Below are positions 42,797 through 52,848 of a DNA stretch of 64,000 nt, in pieces. Made by a program: the position numbers and the translations under genes. The notes beneath the pieces are model-generated. The model was not told the origin of the DNA. It made no database searches and saw only the letters and a program-made list of their open reading frames with translations. Source of the stretch: Tagaea sp965279565 (lineage in GTDB: Bacteria > Pseudomonadota > Alphaproteobacteria > CACIAM-22H2); NCBI GenBank assembly GCA_965279565.1, contig OZ257249.1, positions 2,480,001 through 2,544,000 of the forward strand, read 5' to 3'. Positions within the stretch are counted from its first letter, which is position 1. Each line of letters starts with the position of its first letter.

Positions 42797-43726
42797 TCAG
42801 GCCGCGGAGCCCGACCGCTTCTCCGGCAGCACGTTCCAGTTCCGCAGGATGCCGATCAGCGTGGCGCGGTCGGCGGGATCGAGGGCCGGCAGGCCGGGCA
42901 AGCGGACCGGTCCGACCGTGAAGCCGATCTCGCCCATCGCCTCCTTGACGACCGTGACGTTGGCGCCGTTGCCATAGCGCGTGCGCAGCGTCTCAAAGAC
43001 CGAGATCGTATCGACGAGCTCGCGCACCTTCGCGAGGTTGCCGCTCTCGAGTGCCGCATGGATGGCGAGCGAGCGAGCGGGATCGACATTGACGAGGCCG
43101 GACGTGAAGCCGCGGGCACCCACCGCATAGAAAGGTCCGGCCCAACCCTCGGCGAGGCCGCAGACCCACAGCGCGGTCTTCGCGTCGCTGGCGCGCACGC
43201 ATTCGGAAAGCATCATCAGGTTCGTCGTGGCGAACTTCACGCCGGCGACGTTGGGATGGTTCGCGATGCCCATCAGGTCCTTCAGGCTCATCGCGTCGGA
43301 ACGCACATAGGCGACGAGCGGCAGGTCGACCTTCTCGGCGATCTCGCGGAAATAGGCGGCCTGGGCCTGCGGTGCCGCGAACGGGTCGAGCGGCTGGTGG
43401 GCCATCACGGCGTCGGCACCGCCGGCCTTGGCGCGCTTGCCGAGTGCAATCGCCTCGACGAGTGAGCGGCCGATCGCGGCCGTGACCTTGCTGCGCCCGG
43501 CATTGGCCGCGATGGCGCGGTCGTGGACGAAGCGCACTTCGTCCGGCGACAGGGCGTAGAACTCGCCCGTGTTGCCGGCGGAGACGATGTTGTGGATGCC
43601 GGCGGCCGCGACGCGGTCGATCACCCGGTCGAGCGTGGCGCCATCGGGTGCGCCGTCCTTGCCGTAGGGAACGATATGCACGCCGGAGATTCCGGTCAGT
43701 GCCTTGCGCATCTTCTCGATCGACAT
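42797..43726 (-). CDS. DapA-family protein, 5-dehydro-4-deoxyglucarate dehydratase-like
   Basis: A 309-residue Schiff-base lyase. Instead of the DapA-type GTTGE it has SAGNTGEFYALSPDE (residues 49-63), which resembles the GGTGEFFSL motif of 5-dehydro-4-deoxyglucarate dehydratase. Tyr140 (VAYVRSD) and Lys164 (AGVKFATTN) are the catalytic pair. That enzyme decarboxylates and dehydrates the product of glucarate dehydratase to 2-oxoglutarate semialdehyde. A glucarate-dehydratase-like gene lies close by (44673), supporting the call. GGAGG stands 7 nt before ATG 43726; the gene is divergent from the SMP-30 gene. Confidence 0.82.
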   Translation of the reverse strand: MSIEKMRKALTGISGVHIVPYGKDGAPDGATLDRVIDRVAAAGIHNIVSAGNTGEFYALSPDEVRFVHDRAIAANAGRSKVTAAIGRSLVEAIALGKRAKAGGADAVMAHQPLDPFAAPQAQAAYFREIAEKVDLPLVAYVRSDAMSLKDLMGIANHPNVAGVKFATTNLMMLSECVRASDAKTALWVCGLAEGWAGPFYAVGARGFTSGLVNVDPARSLAIHAALESGNLAKVRELVDTISVFETLRTRYGNGANVTVVKEAMGEIGFTVGPVRLPGLPALDPADRATLIGILRNWNVLPEKRSGSAA

Positions 43727-43797
43727 TGCGTCCTCCAGTTTTTCCTGATTCCGAGTTATACCGGCGGCCGGTTCGGATTTGACCCAAGGATAGCGCC

Positions 43798-44676
43798 ATG
43801 CGTATCGAGACGCCAAAGATTGAGTCGCTGATCGACTTCCCGCTCGGGACCGGCGAAGGCCCGTGCTGGGATGCCGCCACCGGCATGCTTTACTTCATCG
43901 ACATTCCGGCACCGGCCCTCTACCGCCTCGATCCGGCGACGAAGCGGATCGACCGCTTCGCGATGCCGGGCACGATCGGCAGCTTCGGCCTTGCGGCCGA
44001 CGGGCGCGCCATCGTGGCGCTGCGCCACGGCGTGCACATGTTCGATTTCCGCACCGGAAAGTTTGAATTCGTCGTCCATCCCGAGCCGACGCCCGCGACC
44101 AACCGCCTGAACGACGGAAAGGTCGGGCCCGACGGCCGCTTCTGGGTCGGTACGATGGACGACCGGAGCACCAAGGAACCCGTCGCGGCCCTCTATCGCA
44201 TCGACTGGGACGGCAAGGCGACCCGCATCATCGACGGCCTGATCGTGTCGAACGGTCTCGCCTGGAGCCCGGACGGCCGCACGCTCTACCATTCCGACAG
44301 CCGCCAGCGCTTCCTGCAGGCGTTCGACTACGACGTCGCGACGGGCAGCGTCTCGAACCGCCGCAAGGTCCGCAGCTTCGAGGACGACGAGGGACGGCCC
44401 GACGGCGCCGCGATGGACAGCGAGGGCTATTACTGGAGTGCGGGCGTGTCGGCCGGATGCCTCAACCGCGTGGCGCCCGACGGCACGATCGAGCGCAAGG
44501 TCAAGCTGCCGCTCGCCGCACCGACGATGCCGTGCTTCGGCGGCGACGACCTCAAGACGCTGTTCGTCACCTCGCTCGACAGCGACCGGCTCGGCATCCG
44601 CCAGCCCGGCACGCTGATCTCGTTCCGGGTGGACGTCGCGGGTGCGCCGGTCGGCCGGTTCGGAGCGAAGCTCTAG
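43798..44676 (+). CDS. SMP-30/gluconolactonase-family lactonase
   Basis: A 292-residue six-bladed beta-propeller. The metal ligands of the family are visible: Glu20 (GTGEGPCWD), an Asn in TNRLNDGKVGPDGRFWVGTMDD, Asn152 (VSNGLAWSPDG) and an Asp in EGRPDGAAMDSEG. It hydrolyses sugar-1,4- or 1,5-lactones to aldonic or aldaric acids. Between a glucarate-dehydratase-like and a KdgD-like gene, a glucaro- or galactarolactone is a reasonable substrate. AAGGA precedes ATG 43798. Its stop shares CTAG with the stop of the convergent dehydratase gene. Confidence 0.9.
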   Translation: MRIETPKIESLIDFPLGTGEGPCWDAATGMLYFIDIPAPALYRLDPATKRIDRFAMPGTIGSFGLAADGRAIVALRHGVHMFDFRTGKFEFVVHPEPTPATNRLNDGKVGPDGRFWVGTMDDRSTKEPVAALYRIDWDGKATRIIDGLIVSNGLAWSPDGRTLYHSDSRQRFLQAFDYDVATGSVSNRRKVRSFEDDEGRPDGAAMDSEGYYWSAGVSAGCLNRVAPDGTIERKVKLPLAAPTMPCFGGDDLKTLFVTSLDSDRLGIRQPGTLISFRVDVAGAPVGRFGAKL

Positions 44677-45980
44677 AACCGCGGCCGGTCCGATTTCCAG
44701 TCGGGTCGGTATTTGCGCATCTCCTTTGCGTCGTCGCGCTTGCGGATTCCGCAGTCGACATATTGCTTGTGCAGCGTGGCGAGGGCCGCGCGGTCGAGCC
44801 GCACGCCCAGGCCCGGGCCCGGCGGTGGTGCGAGCGCGCCCTTCTCGAACTTGAAGTTCGCGCGGCCGCCCTCGACGACCTCCTCGACCTGCCACGGATA
44901 GTGCGTGTCGCAGGCATAGGCGAGGTTGGGGATCGTCACGCCGACATGCGTCATCGCGGCAAGGCTGATCCCGAGATGCGAGTTCGAGTGCATCGAGATG
45001 CCGAGCCCGAACGTGCGGCCGTAATGGGCCAGCGTCTGCGTCGCGCGCAGTCCGCCCCAGTAGTGGTGGTCGGTCAGGATCACCTGCATGGCGTTCAGGC
45101 GCACGGTCTTCGGGATGTGCCCGAACGCGACGGTCACCATGTTGGTGGCGAGCGGCAGCGTCGAGAATTTCGCGACCTCGCCGGCTTCGTCGAGGCTGTT
45201 GACCGGATCCTCGAGATACTCGAGCAGGCCTTCGAACTGCGGCATCAGCCGGCGCGTGGTCTCGACCGACCAGCCGCCGTTGGGATCGATGCGCAGCGGA
45301 TATCCCGGAAATGCTTTCGCAATGGCGCGCAGCGTGTCGATCTCGAAATCCGGTTCGAACACGCCGGCCTTCAGCTTGATCGAGCCGAAGCCGTATTCCT
45401 CGACCATGCGGCGCGTCTGGTCGACCATCTGCGCATGCGTCAGCGCCTCGCCCCAGTCGTCGGGCGGATAGCCCGGATCTTCCTTGTGCTGCTTGAACTT
45501 GTAGAAGAGGTAGGCGCTGTACGAGACGCGCTCGCGCACCGCACCGCCGAGGATTTCGTAGAGCGGGCGATCCGCGATCTGGCCTTGCAGGTCGAGGAAT
45601 GCGACCTCGAATGCGCCGATGGCGCTCGCCAGCGCCTTGTCGCCGGCAGGCGGGAAGTTCTGGCCGGCGAAGCTCTGGCCCGTGACCGCCTCGTGGGCCT
45701 TCGCGGTCAGGCCGTTCAGGTCGAACGGATCGAGTCCGATCAGAAGCGGCTTCGCCTTGGCGAGATTGCCGAGCGTTTCGAGATCGCCGTAGCTTTCGCC
45801 AAGCCCGATGCGGCCGTCGTCGGTCTCGATCTCGATGATCGAACGCAGCGCCCACGGCTCGTGCACGCCGACGACGTTCAGCAGCGGCGGATCGCGGAAC
45901 GCGATGGGGGTCACTCGGACGTCTGCAATCCGCGGGCGCCGCGAGACTGTCGCGGCGGCTCCTGCGATCGGGCGCTTCAT
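44673..45980 (-). CDS. Enolase-superfamily dehydratase, glucarate dehydratase-like
   Basis: A 435-residue two-domain enzyme. The N-terminal capping domain contains NVVGVHEPWALRSIIEIETDDG and GLGESYGD as in glucarate dehydratases. The barrel has the base IKLKAG near residue 210, metal ligands in LRIDPNGGW and YLEDPVNSLDE, and SMHSNSHLGISLAAMTHVG with the second base His, characteristic of the GudD group. It would dehydrate glucarate or a related aldarate to 5-dehydro-4-deoxyglucarate, the substrate of the KdgD-like enzyme. It is divergent from a GntR regulator across a region with a perfect AT-rich palindrome. Confidence 0.87.
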   Translation of the reverse strand: MKRPIAGAAATVSRRPRIADVRVTPIAFRDPPLLNVVGVHEPWALRSIIEIETDDGRIGLGESYGDLETLGNLAKAKPLLIGLDPFDLNGLTAKAHEAVTGQSFAGQNFPPAGDKALASAIGAFEVAFLDLQGQIADRPLYEILGGAVRERVSYSAYLFYKFKQHKEDPGYPPDDWGEALTHAQMVDQTRRMVEEYGFGSIKLKAGVFEPDFEIDTLRAIAKAFPGYPLRIDPNGGWSVETTRRLMPQFEGLLEYLEDPVNSLDEAGEVAKFSTLPLATNMVTVAFGHIPKTVRLNAMQVILTDHHYWGGLRATQTLAHYGRTFGLGISMHSNSHLGISLAAMTHVGVTIPNLAYACDTHYPWQVEEVVEGGRANFKFEKGALAPPPGPGLGVRLDRAALATLHKQYVDCGIRKRDDAKEMRKYRPDWKSDRPRF

Positions 45981-46037
45981 GGTCGTCTCTCCCTCGGTGG
46001 CCGGGAGAATAGCCGCGTGGCGGCTCGCGGCAAAGTG

Positions 46038-46049
46038 CTAATATATTAG
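46038..46049. promoter_or_regulatory. Perfect palindrome CTAATATATTAG, candidate GntR operator (copy 1)
   Basis: CTAATATATTAG equals its own reverse complement and is followed by TGCGT. It lies in the 106-nt divergent region between the glucarate-dehydratase-like gene (minus) and the GntR gene (plus). The same block with one base changed, again followed by TGCGT, occurs at 46881. The word ATATATTAGTGCGT is thus shared by both copies, a strong sign of a common regulator site in a GC-rich genome. Confidence 0.75.
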
Positions 46050-46086
46050 TGCGTGACATTCCGGCGAATTCGGCTAACCTCGCGCC

Positions 46087-46884
46087 ATGACAAAACAGAC
46101 CGCGAAGGCGGCAGCAGTCAGGGGAGGAACGGGAAGGCCGGTCCGCGCGCGCCGGCCTGACGGGCGCTCGCTCGAACGCGGCCGCCTCGCGGCGATCCAG
46201 GTCTTCGACCAGCTGCGCGACATGATCCTGTCGCTTGTGCTCGCACCGGGAGCCGTGCTTTCGCGCGTGACGCTCGCGCGGCAGTTCGGCGTCAGCCAGA
46301 CCCCTGTGCGCGACGCGCTGATGCGGCTTGCGGCCGAAGGCCTCGTCGAGATCTTCCCGCAGCACGCCACGGTCGTCAGCCTCATCGACCTGACGGCGGC
46401 GCGCCAGGCTCATTTCCTGCGCCGCTCGATGGAGCTCGAGGTCGTCCGGGCGCTTGCGCTCGAGCACAAACCCGAGACGATCGCGCGGCTGCGCGACAGC
46501 ATCGAAGGCCAGCGGGGGGCCGCGCGCAAAAGCGATCTCAAGGGCTTTTCCGATGCCGACCGGGCGTTCCACCGCATCATGTACGAAGCCGCCGGCGTGC
46601 CGGACATGTGGCTGCTGATGCATCGGCACTGCGGCCAGCTCGACCGGCTGCGGCGCCTCAACCTGCCGGACCTGTGCAAGATCGAGACGGTGCTCGCCGA
46701 CCATCAGGCGATCGTCGATGCCATTGCCGACCGGCAGCCGGAACTAGCACAGGCATTCCTTCGCAAGCATCTGGCGGGCACGCTCGCCAATATCGAGGCG
46801 CTGAGCGCGCGCTTCCCGAAGTACATGCGCAGTTCCGAGGTCTCCAGGCCGGTCGAGGGGGCTGCAGTCGGGTTGACACCCTGA
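46087..46884 (+). CDS. GntR-family transcriptional regulator (FCD type), sugar-acid cluster 2
   Basis: A 265-residue regulator. After a basic N-terminal tail comes the winged helix (VFDQLRDMILSLVLAPGAVLSRVTLARQFGVSQTPVRDALMRLAAEGLVEI), then a helical FCD effector domain with FLRRSMELEVVRAL, DRAFHRIMYEAAG and ADHQAIVDAI holding the metal-binding Asp/His residues. Such proteins sense carboxylates or sugar acids. The gene is bracketed by two copies of the AT-rich palindrome, one of which overlaps its own stop codon, so it likely controls the dehydratase gene, itself and the downstream importer operon. Confidence 0.9.
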   Translation: MTKQTAKAAAVRGGTGRPVRARRPDGRSLERGRLAAIQVFDQLRDMILSLVLAPGAVLSRVTLARQFGVSQTPVRDALMRLAAEGLVEIFPQHATVVSLIDLTAARQAHFLRRSMELEVVRALALEHKPETIARLRDSIEGQRGAARKSDLKGFSDADRAFHRIMYEAAGVPDMWLLMHRHCGQLDRLRRLNLPDLCKIETVLADHQAIVDAIADRQPELAQAFLRKHLAGTLANIEALSARFPKYMRSSEVSRPVEGAAVGLTP

Positions 46885-46901
46885 TATATTAGTGCGTAAA
46901 T
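46873..46901 (+). promoter_or_regulatory. Promoter with embedded GntR operator (copy 2) for the importer operon
   Basis: A consensus -35 TTGACA (46873-46878) and a -10-like GTAAAT (46896-46901) are 17 nt apart. The palindrome CTGATATATTAG (46881-46892), one base different from copy 1 and also followed by TGCGT, fills the spacer. A protein bound here would block RNA polymerase. The promoter overlaps the end of the GntR gene and lies 84 nt before the binding-protein ATG. Confidence 0.72.
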
Positions 46902-46984
46902 CTTGCCGCTCGGGCGATACCCGGTTCAACCGGGAACGCACGACCGAAATCGCCGCTCAGACGGCCAATGACGAGGGGGAAACG

Positions 46985-48946
46985 ATGACAGACAGCAAGC
47001 ACCCGAACTCGGTACGTCCCGACGCATTCGACCGGCGCACGGTCCTCCAGGGCTTCGCGGGCGTCGCCGCGGCGGCGATGGCGCCGTCGGCCGTGCTCGC
47101 GCAGGCCGCACCCAAGGAAGCGCCCGAACTCGCCAAGCTCGTCGCTGAAGGCAAGCTGCCGCCGCTGGCGCAGCGTCTTCCGGCTTCGGCACTCGTCATC
47201 CAGCCGCACGAGACGGTCGGCCGCTACGGCGGCACGCTGCGTCGCGGCTTGCGCGGCTCGAGCGACCACAACGGCATCCTGCGCATGGTCGGCAACCAGG
47301 GCCTCGTGCGCTGGAATCTCGCCTTCACCGAAGTCCTGCCGAACGTCGCCGCGCGCTGGGAAGTCAATGCCACCGCGACCGAGTTCACGTTCCACCTGCG
47401 CGCCGGCATGAAGTGGTCGGACGGCAAGCCGTTCTCGGCCGACGACGTCGTCTTCGCGATCGAGGACTGCACGAAGAATTCCGAACTCTACCGCTCGGTC
47501 CCGTCGGTGCTGACGATCGGCGGCAAGCCGGCTGTCGTCACGAAGGTCAGCGACTCGGCCGTGAAGTTCACGTTCGCGGCACCCTACGCGATGTTCCTCG
47601 AGAACCTCGCCACGCCGCTGGGTCAGCATCCGACGCTGTTCCCCAAGCACTACTGCAGCCAGTTCCACCCGAAGTACAACACGGGCCTCGACGCGCAGGT
47701 CAAGGCGGCCAACATGTCCGACTGGCCGACGCTGTTCCGCGCGCGCTGCGGCGACATCGAAATCCCGTCGCGCTGGGGCAACGCGGAGAAGCCGACGCTC
47801 GATCCGTGGGTCGTGACGGAAGCCTACACCGGCGGTGCCACCCGTGTGGTGATGCGGCGCAATCCGTACTTCTGGCAGGTCGACACGCAGGGCGCGCAGC
47901 TTCCCTATATCGACCAGATCACGATGAACATCTCGCAGGACGTCGAATCGCTGATGCTCGACACGATCTCGGGCCGCATCGACATCCAGGACCGGCACAT
48001 CGACTCGCTGCAGAACAAGCCGACGCTGTCGCAGAACATGCAGCGCGGCGGCTACCGCCTGGTCGAGCTGGTCGCTTCGGGCGCCCAGCAGTGCCAGATC
48101 TACCTGAACATGACGCACAAAGACCCGAAGATGCGCGAGATGTTCGCCAACAAGGAGTTCCGCCAGGCGCTCTCGCTGGGCATCGACCGCAAGGAGATCA
48201 TCGATCTCGTCTATCTCGGCCAGTCGGAGCCCTACCAGACCGGCCCGCGTCCGGGCCATCCCTGGTACAACGAGAAGCTCTCGCGCCAGTTCACGCAGCA
48301 CGATGCGGCGCAGGCCAACGCGATTCTCGATCGCCTCGGCTACCGGCGCGGGGCTGACGGCATCCGCCTTCGTCCCGACGGGCAAAAGGTATTCTTCTCG
48401 ATCGACGTCATCCCGACGCTGTACCCGGATGCGGTCGATACGCTCGAGCTCGTCAAGCGCCACTGGGCGGCGATCGGCATCGACATGAAGGTCAACACGA
48501 TCGAACGCGCGCTCTACTACACGCGCGGCGACAACAACGACCACGATGCGGCGACGTGGCCCGGCCCGGGCGGTCTCGATCCGATCCTCGACCCGCGCGA
48601 CTACCTCGCCCAGCATCCGCAGGGTTCGCGCTACGCGATCCCGTGGACGCAGTGGTACGTGTCAGGCGGCAAGGAAGGGCAGGAACCGCCCGAGAGCCAG
48701 AAGCGCCGCATGAAGCTGTTCGACGACGCGCGCGCCACGCCGGACATCGCCAAGCGCACGGCGATCGCGAAGGAACTTCTCGACCTGACGGCCGAAGCCT
48801 TCGAGACGATCGGCGTGTGCCTCGCGGTCAATTCCTTCGGCATCGCGAAGAACAACCTGAAGAACGTTCCGGCGAAGATGCCGAACGCGTGGAGCTGGCC
48901 CAACCCCGGGCCGTCGCTGCCGCAGCAGTTCTTCTTCAGCACCTGA
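46985..48946 (+). CDS. Dpp/Opp-type ABC transporter substrate-binding protein (family 5)
   Basis: A 653-residue periplasmic binding protein. The N-terminus has a twin-arginine-type signal (FDRRTVLQGFAGVAAAAM, Arg17-Arg18). The mature part shows the family-5 pattern LRAGMKWSDGKPFSADDVVFAIED near residue 140 and FRQALSLGIDRKEIIDLVYLGQ near 400. Family 5 proteins bind peptides, but also oligosaccharides and nickel chelates. The following genes encode sugar-acid dehydratases and an oxidoreductase, so a sugar-acid-containing oligosaccharide is more likely here than a peptide. A GAGGGGG ribosome site precedes ATG 46985. Confidence 0.92.
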   Translation: MTDSKHPNSVRPDAFDRRTVLQGFAGVAAAAMAPSAVLAQAAPKEAPELAKLVAEGKLPPLAQRLPASALVIQPHETVGRYGGTLRRGLRGSSDHNGILRMVGNQGLVRWNLAFTEVLPNVAARWEVNATATEFTFHLRAGMKWSDGKPFSADDVVFAIEDCTKNSELYRSVPSVLTIGGKPAVVTKVSDSAVKFTFAAPYAMFLENLATPLGQHPTLFPKHYCSQFHPKYNTGLDAQVKAANMSDWPTLFRARCGDIEIPSRWGNAEKPTLDPWVVTEAYTGGATRVVMRRNPYFWQVDTQGAQLPYIDQITMNISQDVESLMLDTISGRIDIQDRHIDSLQNKPTLSQNMQRGGYRLVELVASGAQQCQIYLNMTHKDPKMREMFANKEFRQALSLGIDRKEIIDLVYLGQSEPYQTGPRPGHPWYNEKLSRQFTQHDAAQANAILDRLGYRRGADGIRLRPDGQKVFFSIDVIPTLYPDAVDTLELVKRHWAAIGIDMKVNTIERALYYTRGDNNDHDAATWPGPGGLDPILDPRDYLAQHPQGSRYAIPWTQWYVSGGKEGQEPPESQKRRMKLFDDARATPDIAKRTAIAKELLDLTAEAFETIGVCLAVNSFGIAKNNLKNVPAKMPNAWSWPNPGPSLPQQFFFST

Positions 48947-48960
48947 CCGACCGACGGAAA

Positions 48961-48985
48961 GCCGGCGCCCTTCCGGGGCGCCGGC
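48961..48985. repeat. 10-bp GC stem-loop between binding-protein and permease genes
   Basis: GCCGGCGCCC (48961-48970) and GGGCGCCGGC (48976-48985) are perfect reverse complements around TTCCG. The stem begins 15 nt after the binding-protein stop and ends 37 nt before the first permease. As in the other ABC operon (35587), it could raise the level of binding-protein mRNA relative to permease mRNA. No T-tract follows. Confidence 0.65.
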
Positions 48986-49022
48986 GACCGTCCGGCCAAC
49001 ACGTACCCACGGCACCCGATAA

Positions 49023-50009
49023 ATGCTGCGTTTCATCGTCCTGCGACTGATCTGGATGGTTCCGTCCCTGGTCGCGGTCAGTTTCCTTGCTTTCGTGCTG
49101 ATCCAGCTTCCCCCGGGCGATTACGTCACCACCTATATCGCCACGCTCGCGGCTTCGAACGAGGTCGTCGACCAGAACACCGCCGCCGACCTGCGCGCGC
49201 GCTTCGGTCTCGACCAGCCGATGGCAGTCCAGTACTTGAAGTGGATCGTGGGGATCCTCTCGGAAGGCAATTTCGGCCTCAGCTTCGAGTGGCAGCAGCC
49301 GGTCTCGGAACTGATCTGGGAGCGCATGGCGCTCACGCTCGTCCTCACGGTCTCGACGCTGATCGTCACGTGGGGCATCGCGTTGCCCATCGGCGTTTTC
49401 TCGGCCGTGAAGAAGTATTCGTTCGGCGACTATGTCGCGACCTTCTTCAGCTTTCTCGGCCTCGCGATCCCGAGCTTCCTGCTCGCCCTCGTGCTGATGT
49501 ACGTGGCGGCCGTCCAGCTCGGCCAGGAAGTGGGCGGGCTGTTCTCCGAGCGCTTCGTCAACGCGCCGTGGAGCTTCGCCAAGGTCGTCGACCTGATCGC
49601 GCATCTGTGGGTTCCAGTCATCATCCTTGCGGTATCCGGAACGGCCAGCCTGATCCGCGTCATGCGCGCGAATATGCTCGACGAGCTCAACAAGCCCTAC
49701 GTGACGACCGCGCGCGCCAAGGGCCTGTCGGAGTTCGCTCTGCTGGTGAAGTATCCGCTGCGCGTGGCGCTTAACCCGTTCATCTCGACGATCGCATGGC
49801 TGCTACCGAACCTCGTCTCCGGTTCGATCATCGTGGCGATCGTGCTGAGCCTGCCGACCGCCGGCCCGATGCTGCTGCAGTCGCTGATGAGCCAGGACAT
49901 GTACCTTGCCGGCGCCTTCGTCCTGCTGATCTGCGCGCTGACGCTCGTCGGCTCGCTGATCAGCGACATCCTTCTCGCCCTCGTCGATCCGCGCATCCGG
50001 CTGGAGTAG
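49023..50009 (+). CDS. Dpp-type ABC transporter permease (DppB-like)
   Basis: A 328-residue inner-membrane permease. The first helix is at residues 9-29 (WMVPSLVAVSFLAFVLIQL), followed by the long periplasmic loop of DppB/OppB and the ATPase-docking text MLDELNKPYVTTARAKGLSEFALLVKYPLRVALNPF. It pairs with the next gene product to build the channel of the importer. It begins after the stem-loop and ends 3 nt before the next gene. Confidence 0.93.
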   Translation: MLRFIVLRLIWMVPSLVAVSFLAFVLIQLPPGDYVTTYIATLAASNEVVDQNTAADLRARFGLDQPMAVQYLKWIVGILSEGNFGLSFEWQQPVSELIWERMALTLVLTVSTLIVTWGIALPIGVFSAVKKYSFGDYVATFFSFLGLAIPSFLLALVLMYVAAVQLGQEVGGLFSERFVNAPWSFAKVVDLIAHLWVPVIILAVSGTASLIRVMRANMLDELNKPYVTTARAKGLSEFALLVKYPLRVALNPFISTIAWLLPNLVSGSIIVAIVLSLPTAGPMLLQSLMSQDMYLAGAFVLLICALTLVGSLISDILLALVDPRIRLE

Positions 50010-50012
50010 TCA

Positions 50013-51142
50013 ATGAGCGATATCCAGTCCGTCGCCGCCACGGTCGACAACAAGCGGCTTGCCGTCGCTTCGCAGTGGCAGCTCGTGTGGTGGGCGTTCA
50101 AGCGCCACCAGCTCGCGATGATCGGCCTCGTCATCGTCGTCGTTTTCTACGTCGTCGCTGCCGTTCCCGGCTTCTTCGCGATCAACGATCCGGCCATGCA
50201 GAACGCGCGCGCGGCCTACCATCCGCCCCAGGCGCTCCATTTCATCGAGACGGACGCCGACGGGAGCTGGCGCATCAAGCCGTACATCCATCCCTACCAG
50301 CTTCGCCGCGATCCGCAGACGCTGGCCGCCGTCTATGTCGAGGACACGAACCGCAAGGTCTATGTCAGCATGTTCGGCACCGGCTACAAATACTCGGTGC
50401 TCGGGCTGTTCGAGACCGACATCCACATGTTCGCGTCGGGCGAGGCGCGCCAGCCGCTGTTCCTGCTCGGTGCCGACCGCCTTGGCCGGTGCGTCTACAG
50501 CCGCATCATGCAGGGCGCCCAGATCTCGCTGTCGGTCGGCCTGGTCGGCGTGTTCCTGTCGCTGACGATCGGCGTCGTGCTGGGCGGAATCTCTGGGTAT
50601 TACGGCGGCAAATCGGACTTCGTCATCCAGCGCGTCATCGAGTTCATCCTGTCGCTGCCGACTATCCCGATCTGGCTCGCGATGGCGGCGGCCCTGCCGC
50701 AGGACTGGCCGGCGATCACGCAGTATTTCATGATCACGCTGATCCTCTCGCTGACCGGCTGGGCGCAGCTCGCGCGCGTCGTGCGCGGCCGCTTCCTCAG
50801 CCTGCGTACCGAGGAGTTCGTCGTCGCCGCGCGCCTCGACGGCGCGTCGGAAGGGCGCATCATCTTCCGCCACATGCTGCCGAGCTTCATGAGCCACATC
50901 ATCGCCAGCATCACGCTGGCGATCCCGGCGATGATCCTCGCCGAGACGTCGCTGTCGTTCCTCGGCCTCGGACTGCAGCCGCCGACGATCTCGTGGGGCG
51001 TGCTGCTGCGCGAGGCGCAGAACATCCGGTCGATCGCGACCGCACCCTGGCTGTTTGCACCCGGTGCGGCGGTCGTCATCGCCGTCATGGCGCTCAATTT
51101 CCTTGGCGACGGCATGCGCGACGCGGCGGACCCGTACAACAA

Positions 51143-51146
<4 letters not shown>
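50013..51146 (+). CDS. Dpp-type ABC transporter permease (DppC-like) with long periplasmic loop
   Basis: A 377-residue permease. After the first helix (residues 32-55) comes an insertion of roughly 100 residues, rich in aromatic and polar residues (YHPPQALHFIETDADGSW onward), before FLLGADRLGRCVYSRIMQGAQISL, where ordinary DppC proteins resume. The docking loop EEFVVAARLDGASEGRIIFRHMLPS is intact. The insertion is known in a subset of family-5 importers and may contact the binding protein. The stop overlaps the ATPase gene start (ATGA). Confidence 0.93.
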
Positions 51147-52840
<1,694 letters not shown>

Positions 52841-52848
52841 GAGCCTCC

